A stretch of DNA of 64,000 nt from Devosia sp. 66-14. GTDB lineage: Bacteria > Pseudomonadota > Alphaproteobacteria > Rhizobiales > Devosiaceae. Every line of letters begins with the position of its first letter. Positions within the stretch are counted from its first letter, which is position 1. A program made the position numbers and the translations under genes. Location of the stretch: assembly GCA_001899085.1 (NCBI GenBank), contig MKVB01000004.1:1-64000 (forward strand). Reading direction: 5' to 3'. Shown piece by piece: positions 16,002 through 24,956 of the stretch. The notes beneath the pieces are model-generated. The model was not told where the DNA came from. It made no database searches and worked only from the letters and a program-made list of their open reading frames with translations.

Positions 16002-17738
16002 ATGGACGACAAGGCAAAAATCGCTGCACAGGGGCGCTGGCTGAACCGGCTGGCCATGGCCGATCGGCCGTTGCTTGCCGCGGTACTGGGCCTGCCCTTG
16101 CTGGCCGGCGCCCTGCTGGTGACGCAGGCGCTGGTGCTGGCCTCGTTGCTGCACCGGGCCATCGTCGAAGGCGCCGCCGTCGCGGCACTGTGGCCCGATG
16201 TGCTGCTGCTCGCCGCCATCCTGCTGATTCGCATCGGGCTCGGCGCGTTCGGCGAAGTGGCGGCCGTCGGGTTCGGCGAGGCGATCAAGCGGCGGCTGCG
16301 CGCCACGCTGGTCGGCGAACTGCTGGGGCGTCCACCGGTATGGACGGCCTCGAAAAGCTCGGGCGGCCTGTCGAGCACGGTGCTCGAGCAGGTCGAGGCG
16401 ATGGATGGCTACTTCACCCGTTACCTGCCCGCCATGGTGCAGGCCGCCATCCTGCCCATCGCCTTCGCCGCGATCGCCTTTTCGGTCGACTGGATCGTGG
16501 GGCTGCTGTTCCTGATCTCGGCGCCGCTGATTCCGGTGTTCATGGCGCTGGTCGGCTGGGGTGCCGAGGCGGCAAGCCGCTCGCAGGCCGCCGCGCTGAA
16601 CCGTCTCAGCGGCCGCTTTGCCGATCGCTTGCGCGGCCTCGTGACGCTGAAACTGTTCGGCCAGGACGAAGCCGAGACGGCGCGCGTCCGGCTCGCCTCG
16701 GAAGAGCTGCGGGTCCGCACCATGCGGGTGATGCGCATCGCCTTTCTCAGTTCGGCCGTGCTCGAGTTCTTCGCCGCGCTCGGCGTCGCCGGCGTGGCGC
16801 TCTATGTCGGCCTCACCTTCCTCGATCTGGTCAATGTCCGTGGCACCGAACTGACGCTGGCCGCCGGCATGTTCTGCCTGCTGATGGCGCCGGAGGTCTA
16901 CCAGCCGCTGCGCCTGCTTGCCGCGCATTATCACGATCGCGCCTCGGCCAAGGCGGCAGTGGCCGCGATCGAGCAGGAACTCGACGCCTTGCCGATGGCC
17001 GCGACGCCATCGACCCGGCCGGCCGGCGCGACCGTCGCAGCGGGACCGGCTCTCGTCGAACTGCGCGGCGTGGCGCTCCACGACCCGGCCGGGCGCCCGG
17101 TCGTCGATGCCCTCGATCTGCTGCTCGAGCCCGGTGCGCAGCTGGCCATCCTGGGCGCCAGCGGCATCGGCAAGTCGACCTTGCTGGAGGCGATCGCGGG
17201 ACTGCGGACATTTGCCGGCGAAATCCGCCTCGATGGCCGCCTGCTGGGTGAAATCGCCGAACCCGATCTGCGTGAACGCCTCGCCATGCTGGGGCAGCGG
17301 CCGCGACTATTTGCCGGCAGCATCGCCGACAACATCCGGCTCGGCCGTCGCGATGCCGACCATGCCGCCGTGCGGCGCGCGGCCCAGCAGGCCCGCGTCG
17401 TCGATTTCGCCGACGCACTGCCGCAGGGCCTCGCGACGCCATTGGGAGAGGATGGGCTCGGCCTCTCGGGGGGAGAGATCCAGCGCATCGCGCTGGCCCG
17501 CATCTATCTGCGCAACCCCGGCCTGGTGGTGCTGGACGAGCCGACTGCACATCTCGACAGCGCCACCGAAGCGCTGGTGCTCGACGGCCTCGCCGAGTTC
17601 GCGAGGGGGCGTACGCTGCTTGTCGCCACCCATTCGCATGCCGTGGCCGCCCGCATGGGCAAGGTGTTCCGCATCGCCGGCGGCAAGCTGCTGCCCGCGC
17701 CCAAGCCGGCGCTGGTTCGGAACGTGGGGGCCGCATGA
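16002..17738 (+). CDS. cydD: ABC exporter CydD (cysteine/glutathione, cytochrome bd assembly)
   Basis: A 578-residue half-transporter with an N-terminal six-helix membrane domain (EQVEAMDGYFTRYLPAM, as in CydD) and a C-terminal ATPase. Walker A GASGIGKST is near residue 384, the Q-loop is MLGQRPRLF, the signature LSGGEIQR is near 487, Walker B is LVVLDEPTAHLD and the H-loop is THSHAV. With CydC it exports reduced thiols to the periplasm, which is needed for bd assembly. The ATG at 16002 is preferred over one at 15957 because the latter lies only 12 bases from the FNR box. Confidence 0.94.
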   Translation: MDDKAKIAAQGRWLNRLAMADRPLLAAVLGLPLLAGALLVTQALVLASLLHRAIVEGAAVAALWPDVLLLAAILLIRIGLGAFGEVAAVGFGEAIKRRLRATLVGELLGRPPVWTASKSSGGLSSTVLEQVEAMDGYFTRYLPAMVQAAILPIAFAAIAFSVDWIVGLLFLISAPLIPVFMALVGWGAEAASRSQAAALNRLSGRFADRLRGLVTLKLFGQDEAETARVRLASEELRVRTMRVMRIAFLSSAVLEFFAALGVAGVALYVGLTFLDLVNVRGTELTLAAGMFCLLMAPEVYQPLRLLAAHYHDRASAKAAVAAIEQELDALPMAATPSTRPAGATVAAGPALVELRGVALHDPAGRPVVDALDLLLEPGAQLAILGASGIGKSTLLEAIAGLRTFAGEIRLDGRLLGEIAEPDLRERLAMLGQRPRLFAGSIADNIRLGRRDADHAAVRRAAQQARVVDFADALPQGLATPLGEDGLGLSGGEIQRIALARIYLRNPGLVVLDEPTAHLDSATEALVLDGLAEFARGRTLLVATHSHAVAARMGKVFRIAGGKLLPAPKPALVRNVGAA

Positions 17739-19402
17739 AAGCCATTCTCGCCTTTGCCCCGCTGTTTGCCCGATTGAAGGGCGCCATGCTGCTGACCCTG
17801 CTGCTCTCGCTGGTGACGCTGGCGGCCGGCATCGGGCTGCTCGGGCTGTCCGGTTGGTTCCTCACCGCCGCGGCGCTCAGCACGCTCGGTTCGGTCTTCA
17901 ACATCTTCGCGCCGTCGGCTGGGGTGCGCGGCCTGTCCTTCATCCGCATCCTGGCTCGCTATGGCGAAAAGCTGAGCGGCCACGACATGACGTTGCGGCT
18001 GCTTTCCGATCTCAGGGCCTGGCTGTTCGCCCGGCTGTTCCCGCTGGTGCCGCTGGCGCGCCGCTTCGGTCGTGGCGACCTGGTGAGCCGGCTGCTCGCC
18101 GATGTCGAAGCGCTCGACACGCTGTTCCTCGTGGCGCTCGGGCCGATCAGCACCGCGGTGCTGGCCGGCGCGGCGATGACCGTGGTGCTGGCGCTGCTGC
18201 TGCCCGGTGCGGCGGTGATCTACGCGGTGCTGTTCTTTTCTGCGGTGCTGCTGGTGCCGGTGGGGTTGGTGCTGGCGTCGCGTCGCGCCGGGGCCGAGGT
18301 GGTCGCGGCCGGTGCGGCGCTGCGGCAGGCGGTGCTCGACGGTATCGACGGACATCAGGATCTGGTGCTGTTCGGCGCCCGCGACGCCGCCGTCGCCAGC
18401 TCCGATACCGCCGCACGGCGCCTGTCGGCAGCCCGCCGGCGCCTCGGTCGCAATGCCGCATTGGCGGGCGCCATGGTGCAGATACTGGCAGGCGGGGCGC
18501 TGGTCGGCGCGCTGCTGGTGGGTTTCGTGGCGCTGGAGGCGCAGCAGATCGACGGACCGCTGCTGGCCGGGCTGCTGCTGGCCATCATTGCCAGCTTCGA
18601 GGCCTCGGCCATGCTGGTGCGGAGCGCCACCCGGCTTGCCGGCGCCGCCGCCGCCGCCGACCGGTTGCAGGCCATCGCGACCAGCGCCCCCGGCATCGCC
18701 GAGCCGGCCGCGGCGCTGCCGGTCCCTCCGGGTGGCGAGATCCGCCTCGAGGCCGTGCGCTTCGGCTACGATCCGGCGCACCCGGTCATCGATGCGCTGA
18801 GCCTCGCCATCCGCAGCGGCGAGTGCGTGGCCATCACCGGGCCGAGCGGCGCCGGCAAGTCGACCATCGCGCAGTTGCTGCTGCGGCTCGTCGACCCCGA
18901 TGCCGGTGTGGTGCGGCTCAACGGCGCCGATCTGCGCCATGTGGTCGGCGCCGAGTTGCGCCGCCGGATCGCCCTGATGACCCAGGATGCGCCGGTGTTT
19001 CTCGACACCGTGCGCGCCAATCTGCGCATCGGCCGCGACGGCGCCGACGACGCCGCCCTGTGGCAGGTGCTCGAGGCCGTGCAACTGGCCGACTTCGTCA
19101 AAGCGCTGCCGGGGCAGCTCGATGCCGTCGTCGGCGAGGCCGGACGCACCCTCTCGGCCGGGCAGGCGCGGCGCATCTGCCTCGCGCGTACCCTTTTGTC
19201 CCAGGCGGACTTGATCGTTTTCGACGAGCCGACCAGCGGCCTCGACTTCGACGCCGAGTCGGCTCTCCTCGCCGAACTGCCGGCCCTGACCCACGGCCGG
19301 ACCGCCATCGTCATCACCCACGCGGTCGTCCCGGCGAGCTTCGACCGGGTGCTCGAGCTCCGGGCCGGCCGCATTGCCGAGCGCGCCCATGCCCCGGCCT
19401 GA
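17735..19402 (+). CDS. cydC: ABC exporter CydC (partner of CydD)
   Basis: A 555-residue half-transporter overlapping cydD by 4 bases (ATGA). The first helix carries the CydC-typical GLLGLSGWFLTAAAL, followed by FNIFAPSAGVRGLSFIRIL in the second. The ATPase has Walker A GPSGAGKST near residue 368, Walker B LIVFDEPTSGLD and the H-loop ITHAVV. The signature is altered to LSAGQARR (usual LSGGQ), so one ATP site may be weak. It functions as the heterodimer CydDC in the inner membrane. Confidence 0.94.
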   Translation: MKAILAFAPLFARLKGAMLLTLLLSLVTLAAGIGLLGLSGWFLTAAALSTLGSVFNIFAPSAGVRGLSFIRILARYGEKLSGHDMTLRLLSDLRAWLFARLFPLVPLARRFGRGDLVSRLLADVEALDTLFLVALGPISTAVLAGAAMTVVLALLLPGAAVIYAVLFFSAVLLVPVGLVLASRRAGAEVVAAGAALRQAVLDGIDGHQDLVLFGARDAAVASSDTAARRLSAARRRLGRNAALAGAMVQILAGGALVGALLVGFVALEAQQIDGPLLAGLLLAIIASFEASAMLVRSATRLAGAAAAADRLQAIATSAPGIAEPAAALPVPPGGEIRLEAVRFGYDPAHPVIDALSLAIRSGECVAITGPSGAGKSTIAQLLLRLVDPDAGVVRLNGADLRHVVGAELRRRIALMTQDAPVFLDTVRANLRIGRDGADDAALWQVLEAVQLADFVKALPGQLDAVVGEAGRTLSAGQARRICLARTLLSQADLIVFDEPTSGLDFDAESALLAELPALTHGRTAIVITHAVVPASFDRVLELRAGRIAERAHAPA

Positions 19403-19859
19403 TCCGGCCACCGTCCATCAGGTCGCCCTCGATCATCAGGCGCTGCTGCTGCTCTGCGACCTGCTGGAAAGCGTCGCCGATCGTTTGCCGCATGACCTCG
19501 ATCGCGCCGAGTGCCTGATCCTCGGGCGCGCCCTGGCGCCAATGCTGCATCGCATCCGCCAGCACGAGGAACAGGTGCTGTTTCCGGCGCTGCTCGGCTG
19601 GGGCGCCGTGCTGCCCGATATCGTCGAAACCATCGACCGGCTGCGCCTCGAGCACCAGGTCGATGGCTGCTACGCCGAAGATGTCGAGGACATGCTGCGC
19701 TCCTACGGCGAGAGCCGGCCGAACCTCGCGCCCGACGCCGCCGGCTTCATGCTGCGGGGCTTTTTCGAAAGCCTGCGCCGGCACGTGGCGTTCGAGCGCC
19801 AGCTGCTGGTGCCGTTGTTCGAGCTGACGGCAGAGGGGCGCCGCGGGGAGCGGTCGTAG
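19389..19859 (+). CDS. Hemerythrin-like HHE domain protein
   Basis: A 156-residue four-helix protein. Candidate di-iron ligands are spaced through it: HQVALDHQALLLL near residue 10, RQHEEQVLFPAL near 60, EHQVDG near 88, and RRHVAFERQLLVPLFE near the C-terminus, the usual H-HxxxE-H-HxxxE spread of bacterial hemerythrins. It overlaps the end of cydC, so it belongs to the FNR-controlled cydDC transcript. An oxygen- or NO-responsive role beside cytochrome bd is plausible. The ATG at 19389 has no obvious ribosome site, so coupling to cydC or a TTG start at 19374 is possible. Confidence 0.85.
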   Translation: MPRPDPATVHQVALDHQALLLLCDLLESVADRLPHDLDRAECLILGRALAPMLHRIRQHEEQVLFPALLGWGAVLPDIVETIDRLRLEHQVDGCYAEDVEDMLRSYGESRPNLAPDAAGFMLRGFFESLRRHVAFERQLLVPLFELTAEGRRGERS

Positions 19860-19869
19860 CCGACCAGGG

Positions 19870-20592
19870 TCAGCCGCAGAGCGCCTGCAGGGCGTCGAGG
19901 TCGGGGACCTCTACGCTGCGGTTATTGGTGATGCTGATGGTGCCCGATTGGCGCAGCTTGGTCAGCTGCCGCGACACCGTTTCGATGGTCAGCCCGAGAA
20001 AATCGGCGATGTCGGAGCGGCTGAGCGGCAGCTCGAAGCCGATATGGCCGTTCACCTCGGCGGCAGGGTCGGCATGCATGGCGATGAGAAAGAGAAAGCT
20101 CGCGACCTTTTCCTGCGCCGTCTTCCGGCCCAGCGTCACCATCCACTCGCGCGCCTCATCCAGCTCGCGCAGCGTCTGCTGCATCAGGCGGTGTTCGAGC
20201 GCCGGCGTGGTGGCGATCATCCGTTCGAGCGCCGGCACCGGGATCACGCACAGGTCCACCGTGGAGGCGGCCTCGGCGGTCAGCACGCTTTCGCGCCCGA
20301 ACAGCCGGCCGAGGAAATCCGGCGCGAACTGCAGCCCGACCAGTTGCTGGCGGCCGTCTTCGAGCACCTTGCTGAGCTTGACCACGCCGCGCATCACATT
20401 GGCGTAGGAGCGGATTTCGGTGCTGTCGCCGATCAGCTCGTCGCCATGCTCGTGGCGCACCTTGTGGGTGTGGCGCGCCAGCTCGACCAGCTCATCGGGC
20501 TTGAGAACGCCGCACATGCCTCGGTGGCGCGCCTCGCAGCTGCGGCACAGCACGGGGGTCTCGGAGTTGTGGATGTCCAGACGCTCGCCCAT
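19870..20592 (-). CDS. fnrN: Crp/Fnr-family oxygen sensor (FnrN type)
   Basis: A 240-residue regulator. The N-terminus has CRSCEARHRGMC (CX2CX7C) and there is a further Cys in VDLCVIP near residue 125, the four-Cys set expected to hold a [4Fe-4S] cluster in rhizobial FnrN. FixK lacks these cysteines. The cyclic-nucleotide fold is followed by the dimer helix and the helix-turn-helix SRSDIADFLGLTIETVSRQL, whose E-SR recognition residues fit TTGAT half-sites. It ends 10 bases from the convergent hemerythrin gene. It likely controls the two FNR boxes in this window, including the one upstream of itself. Confidence 0.92.
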   Translation of the reverse strand: MGERLDIHNSETPVLCRSCEARHRGMCGVLKPDELVELARHTHKVRHEHGDELIGDSTEIRSYANVMRGVVKLSKVLEDGRQQLVGLQFAPDFLGRLFGRESVLTAEAASTVDLCVIPVPALERMIATTPALEHRLMQQTLRELDEAREWMVTLGRKTAQEKVASFLFLIAMHADPAAEVNGHIGFELPLSRSDIADFLGLTIETVSRQLTKLRQSGTISITNNRSVEVPDLDALQALCG

Positions 20593-20654
20593 CGCCCAAG
20601 AGCCATACACGCTCTGGCGCGGTGGTGCATGGTGAGGTTTGTCGCACGCGGCAT

Positions 20655-20777
20655 TCAGTCCCGGGGGGCGGGGCGCGGCGTATCCCGCGTGTACCACAGC
20701 ACCCAGGCCAGCGTGCCCATCAGCACACAAAAGGCGATGACCACGGCGGTGACGACGATGACGGCTTCTGGGGGCAT
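20655..20777 (-). CDS. 40-residue single-span membrane protein upstream of fnrN
   Basis: Open frame from an ATG at 20777: a short MPPEA, then a hydrophobic span IVVTAVVIAFCVLMGTLAWV, then a polar tail WYTRDTPRPAPRD. AGAGAG lies about ten bases upstream. It lies between a strong FNR box (20834-20847) and fnrN, 62 bases ahead of fnrN. If FNR binds at -41.5, the transcript would begin about 22 bases before this start, so it should be a low-oxygen protein. The size and topology resemble small oxidase subunits (CydX, CcoQ, CcoS) but the sequence matches none that I recognise. Confidence 0.7.
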   Translation of the reverse strand: MPPEAVIVVTAVVIAFCVLMGTLAWVLWYTRDTPRPAPRD

Positions 20778-20833
20778 GTCGGTGCTCTCTGCTTTGACGG
20801 CAGCGAGAGCACCACGAGACAACACGCGACGCT

Positions 20834-20847
20834 TTGATCCAGATCAA
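20834..20847. promoter_or_regulatory. FNR/FnrN box upstream of the 40-aa protein and fnrN
   Basis: TTGAT-CCAG-ATCAA, identical to the cydA/cydD site. It is embedded in a longer dyad with outer arms CGACGCTT (20827-20834) and AAGCGTCG (20847-20854). It probably gives autoregulated, low-oxygen expression of the 40-aa protein and fnrN. Confidence 0.85.
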
Positions 20848-20900
20848 AAGCGTCGCGTTTTCAGTGGTTTGGCCGAGACGAGTGTGGCGTGGGCGGCAGC

Positions 20901-21413
20901 CTAGCGCGCGAACGGCACCGAGGCGGTCAGCACCTGGCCCGAATTGTTGAACTCGACCTCGAAATCGACGGTGATGGCGTTGTTCTGCAACAGAATGCGC
21001 GAACCGATCCGCACGTCGTTGCCACCGCGGTCCTTCTGCTTCTCGCGCAGGTCGAAATTGATCGTGTCGCCCTTGATCTGACCGACCGCCACGCCGGTAA
21101 AGCCGGCATTTGAGCTCATTGCCGCCTGATAGCGCTGCGCTTTGTCGTCGTAGGCGATGGTGCCGCTGACCGACAGGTTCATGTCGATCAGGGTGCAGCG
21201 ACCGGCGTAATTGATCTTGTTGAGGTTCCCTTTCGAGATCCCGAGCCGGCAGCGGAACGGCTCCGGCTTCTGCCCCCCCACCAGTGAGCCCGACCCTTTC
21301 CAGTCACCGACATACGAGTTCAGGACACTGACGGGGTCGGCAAAAGCCGGCGTCGCCAGTCCCGACAGCGTCATGGCGGCTACGGCCATAGCGGCCTGCA
21401 AGTGCTGTCTCAT
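20901..21413 (-). CDS. Periplasmic lipocalin-like hypothetical protein
   Basis: A 170-residue protein with a signal peptide (hydrophobic core AMAVAAMTLSGLA, cleavage after AFA near residue 25). The mature part is beta-rich (YVGDWKGSGSL; INYAGRCTLIDMNLSVSGTI; ITVDFEVEFNNSG), suggesting a small beta-barrel. Two Cys (FRCRL, GRCTL) could form a disulfide. I recognise no named family with confidence. It is divergent from an ABC/FtsX exporter and downstream of the FNR site region on the same strand as fnrN, but expressed separately. Confidence 0.75.
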   Translation of the reverse strand: MRQHLQAAMAVAAMTLSGLATPAFADPVSVLNSYVGDWKGSGSLVGGQKPEPFRCRLGISKGNLNKINYAGRCTLIDMNLSVSGTIAYDDKAQRYQAAMSSNAGFTGVAVGQIKGDTINFDLREKQKDRGGNDVRIGSRILLQNNAITVDFEVEFNNSGQVLTASVPFAR

Positions 21414-21595
21414 GTCTCCAACGCCCTCCAGCGGCGCCACGCGTTCATCAACGCAGAAATCGGTAATCGAGCGGGTATACCGCCCGGTTCCATTTTGACT
21501 TGCCCGCCCGGCGATGCCAGAGATCATGCCGCAGAGCAAAAAAAGCAAGCTCGGCCCGCACATTCTTTTGGTTCGTGGTTCATCGCAAGTCTCAA

Positions 21596-22339
21596 ATGGC
21601 CCTCAGTCAAGACCAAGCCCCTGGCATGCGCAATCCGGCAACACAGCCGGTGGTCGACGCCACAGGCGTTACCTACACTCTTGAGGTCGCTTCACAGCCT
21701 CTTCACATCCTCAGGAACGTGTCATTGCGGGTCGAAGCGTCGGAGGTGGCGGCGATCGTCGGCCCGTCCGGCAGCGGCAAGACCTCGTTGCTGATGCTGC
21801 TCGCCGGGCTGGAGCGCGCGACCTCCGGCACCGTCATCGTTGCCGGACAGGACCTGTCGGGGCTGAGCGAGGATGACCTCGCGGTGTTCCGCCGCCACAA
21901 CCTCGGCATCGTGTTCCAGAGCTTTCACCTGATCCCCTCGCTGACGGCGCTCGACAATGTCGGCCTGGCGCTCGAGATCGCCTCGCCCGACCTGTCGCTG
22001 GCGCAGACGCGCGAGGCCGCCGCCGCGGCGCTCGAAGCCGTCGGGCTGGGCAGCCGGCTGGACCATCGCCCGGCCGCCCTGTCGGGTGGCGAACAGCAGC
22101 GCGTCGGCCTGGCGCGTGCCATGATCGCCAAGCCCAGGCTGCTGCTGGCCGATGAGCCGACCGGCAACCTCGATCAGGAGACCGGCGCGGTGGTGGTCGA
22201 GCTGATGTTCGAGCTGGCCCGCAAGCAGGGCACCGCAGTGGTGCTGATCACCCACGACCCGTCGCTGGCGGCGCGAGCCGACCGCGTGTTCACCATGACA
22301 TCGGGCGAACTGGTCGAAACCCGTTCGGTGACGGCCTGA
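21596..22339 (+). CDS. ABC transporter ATP-binding protein (LolD/YbbA type)
   Basis: A 247-residue ATPase. Walker A GPSGSGKTS is near residue 60, the Q-loop is GIVFQSFHLIPSLTALDN (MacB/LolD/YbbA-type), the signature LSGGEQQR is near 163, Walker B is LLLADEPTGNLD and the H-loop is ITHDPS. It overlaps the FtsX-like permease gene by one base. The start is uncertain: ATGs at 21596 and 21626 both lack clear ribosome sites. The pair resembles YbbA-YbbP; the cargo is unknown, perhaps a lipophilic or envelope compound. Confidence 0.9.
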   Translation: MALSQDQAPGMRNPATQPVVDATGVTYTLEVASQPLHILRNVSLRVEASEVAAIVGPSGSGKTSLLMLLAGLERATSGTVIVAGQDLSGLSEDDLAVFRRHNLGIVFQSFHLIPSLTALDNVGLALEIASPDLSLAQTREAAAAALEAVGLGSRLDHRPAALSGGEQQRVGLARAMIAKPRLLLADEPTGNLDQETGAVVVELMFELARKQGTAVVLITHDPSLAARADRVFTMTSGELVETRSVTA

Positions 22340-24885
22340 TGCGTGCCGTGCTTGCGGCGATCCGCATCGGCTTGCTCGACATGCGCGGCGATCTTCGCCG
22401 CTTCGGCTTGCTCATCATCTGCCTCGCCGTCGGCACCGCGCTGATCTCCGGCGTCAGCTCGGTGGGCGCCAGTATTCGCCAGGCCGTCCAGGACAACGCC
22501 GCCGTGCTGATGGGAGGCGATGTCGAACTGTCGCGCGCCGACCGGCAGGCGACCGCCGAGGAGCTGGCGCTGATCTCGCGCTTTGGCCGCGTCTCCTATG
22601 TCGTCGACACCAATGTGCGGGCCGAGGTGGGCGCCAACAGCGCCTTTGTCGACCTGATCTCGGTGGGCGATACCTACCCGCTGCTCGGTGCGGTCGGCAG
22701 TCCGCAGTTGCCGGCGGGCGAGACCCCCTTCGGCTTCCTGTCATATCGCGACGGCCGGTTCGGCGCGCTGGTCAACCCGCTGATGCTCGATCAGCTCGGC
22801 ATCAAGGTCGGCGATACGCTCGAGATCGCCGGCACCGAGTTCGAGGCGCGCGGTGCGCTCACCAGCCTGCCCGACGCCGCCGTCAGGGGCTTCCGCCTTG
22901 GCCTGCCGGCGGTGATCACCACTGAAGCGCTCGCCGTTTTGTCCGACCGCACGTCGCCGCTCCCCGGCCTCGGCACCTTCTTTCGCTACAAGGTGGTGCT
23001 GGCCGAGGGCGATGCCGACACCGGCAAGGCGGCGCTCGAGGCCGCGCTGGCCGACCCCAGCTGGACCGTGCGCTCGGCGCGCGAAGGGCTGGGGCCGATG
23101 GTGCGCTACTACGACCTGTTCATGCGCTTCCTGGTGATCGTCGGGCTCGCTTCGCTGTTGATCGGCGGGGTCAGTGTCTGGACCAGCATCTCGGCCTATG
23201 TGGCCGAGCGCGCCAATGTCATCGCCGTGCTGCGCAGCATGGGCGCCGGCCGGGCCCGCATCTTCGTGCACTTCTTCTCGCAGATCGCGGCGCTGGCGAC
23301 GATCGGCGTCGGTATCGGGCTGGTCATCGGCGCCGGCACCGCGCTGCTGGCGCTGCCGGTCATCGGCCGGGCAGTGGGGGTCGAGCTGGCGCCGATGCTG
23401 CATGTGCAGCCGCTGCTGGTCGCCGCCGGCGTCGGCTTCCTCATCGCCTTCGCTTTCTCCTACCTGCCGCTGCAGCAGGCCCAGACCATCAGCCCGGTGA
23501 CGCTGTTCCGCTCCAAGGGGCTCGCCGCGCCGCCGATCGACTGGGGCGCGCTGCTGTTTTCGTCGCGCATCGTGCCGCTGGTGCTGGCGGCGGCGCTGTT
23601 CCTGTGGCTCGCCGTCATCATGACCGGCGACACCATGCTGGTGGCGGCGTTCTCCATCGTCAGCGTGCTGTCGGTGGTGCTGTTCCAGTTCGGCATCTTC
23701 CTCGCCCGCCGCGCCCTCAGGCGCGCCCCCGAGCCCGGCAACCGCGTGCTGCGCTATGCGCTGCGCAACATTTCCAGCCCCGGCTCCAACGCCGCTTCGG
23801 TCGTGGTTTCCGTCGGGTTGGCGCTCGCCATGCTGGTGGTGGTGCTGGTGCTGCAGGTCAACCTGCGCAACGAGTATCTGGGCGCTTCGGTATTCGACGC
23901 CCCGACGCTGGTCGCCTCCGACCTGTTTCCCGACGAGGTGGCCTCGCTCCAGGCGATGAAGGATCAGGGCGGCGACGTGACGGCCTTTGCCGCGACGCCC
24001 ATGCTGCGCGGCGCCATCAGCGCGCTCAACAGCACTCCGGTCGAGCAGCTACAGCCGCGCGGACCCGAAGCATCGTTCTTTCTCTCCGGCGAAATCCCGC
24101 TGACCTACCGGCTGCTGCTGCCGGCCACCTCCAAGCTCGTCGCCGGCCAGTGGTGGCCCGCCGACTATCAGGGCCCGCCACTGGTATCCCTGCACCAGAG
24201 CCTCAGGTCGGGGCTCGGCATCAATATCGGCGACAAGCTGTCCTTCGTCATTTTCGGCGACAGCATCACCGCCGAGGTCGCCAATTTCCGCGATTATTCC
24301 TGGCAGGGCGGCATCGATTTCCTCGCCACCTTCTCGCCCGGCGTGCTCGAGTCCTATCCTTCCACGCTGCTCGGTGCGGTCACCGCCGCCGCCGGGCGCG
24401 AAGAGGCGGTGGAGCGCGACCTCGCCACCGCGCTGCCCGACGTGCGCTTCATCGCCATCGGTGCAACGCTCGAGCAGATCACCCAGGCGCTGAGCCAATT
24501 GTCGCTGGCTGCCTCGCTGGTCGGCGGGCTTGCGGTCGGCAACGGCCTCCTGGTGCTGATCGGCAGCCTCGCCACCGGCCGCCGGCAGCGCCAGGCCGAT
24601 GCGGTGATCAACAAGGTGCTGGGGGCCAAGCGTTTCGACGTGCTGTCGGTCTCGGTGCTGCACTACGTGCTGCTGGCCGGGTTTGCCGCCGTGCTGGCGA
24701 CGCCGCTCGGCATCGGCCTGGCGTGGATCCTGACCATGGTGCTGCTCGATGTCGAGTTCGCGCTCGATGCCTCGACGCTGGCCGCGGTCGATCTGGGCGC
24801 CATCGTCATCACCGGCCTGATCGGTGCGGCCACCATTTTCGGGGTGCTGTCGCGGCGCTCCGCCGGGTTCCTGCGCGAGCCCTAA
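22339..24885 (+). CDS. FtsX-like ABC permease (YbbP type)
   Basis: An 848-residue inner-membrane protein. One N-terminal helix is followed by a periplasmic domain (about 30-250), an FtsX four-helix block near 255-410 (YYDLFMRFLVIVGLASLLIG; MGAGRARIFVHFF), then a second half with its own extracytoplasmic domain (about 490-700) and a second FtsX block near 715-840 (KVLGAKRFDVLSVSVLHYVL). Length and the duplicated FtsX layout match YbbP. Together with the ATPase it makes a MacB-like mechanotransmission or extraction machine rather than an importer. Confidence 0.88.
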   Translation: MRAVLAAIRIGLLDMRGDLRRFGLLIICLAVGTALISGVSSVGASIRQAVQDNAAVLMGGDVELSRADRQATAEELALISRFGRVSYVVDTNVRAEVGANSAFVDLISVGDTYPLLGAVGSPQLPAGETPFGFLSYRDGRFGALVNPLMLDQLGIKVGDTLEIAGTEFEARGALTSLPDAAVRGFRLGLPAVITTEALAVLSDRTSPLPGLGTFFRYKVVLAEGDADTGKAALEAALADPSWTVRSAREGLGPMVRYYDLFMRFLVIVGLASLLIGGVSVWTSISAYVAERANVIAVLRSMGAGRARIFVHFFSQIAALATIGVGIGLVIGAGTALLALPVIGRAVGVELAPMLHVQPLLVAAGVGFLIAFAFSYLPLQQAQTISPVTLFRSKGLAAPPIDWGALLFSSRIVPLVLAAALFLWLAVIMTGDTMLVAAFSIVSVLSVVLFQFGIFLARRALRRAPEPGNRVLRYALRNISSPGSNAASVVVSVGLALAMLVVVLVLQVNLRNEYLGASVFDAPTLVASDLFPDEVASLQAMKDQGGDVTAFAATPMLRGAISALNSTPVEQLQPRGPEASFFLSGEIPLTYRLLLPATSKLVAGQWWPADYQGPPLVSLHQSLRSGLGINIGDKLSFVIFGDSITAEVANFRDYSWQGGIDFLATFSPGVLESYPSTLLGAVTAAAGREEAVERDLATALPDVRFIAIGATLEQITQALSQLSLAASLVGGLAVGNGLLVLIGSLATGRRQRQADAVINKVLGAKRFDVLSVSVLHYVLLAGFAAVLATPLGIGLAWILTMVLLDVEFALDASTLAAVDLGAIVITGLIGAATIFGVLSRRSAGFLREP

Positions 24886-24956
24886 AGGGCTGCAGCCTTG
24901 TCGCCGTGATGCCGGTGCTCGCGCCCCGCCCCTTGAGGGGGAGGGGCGCAGAGACC

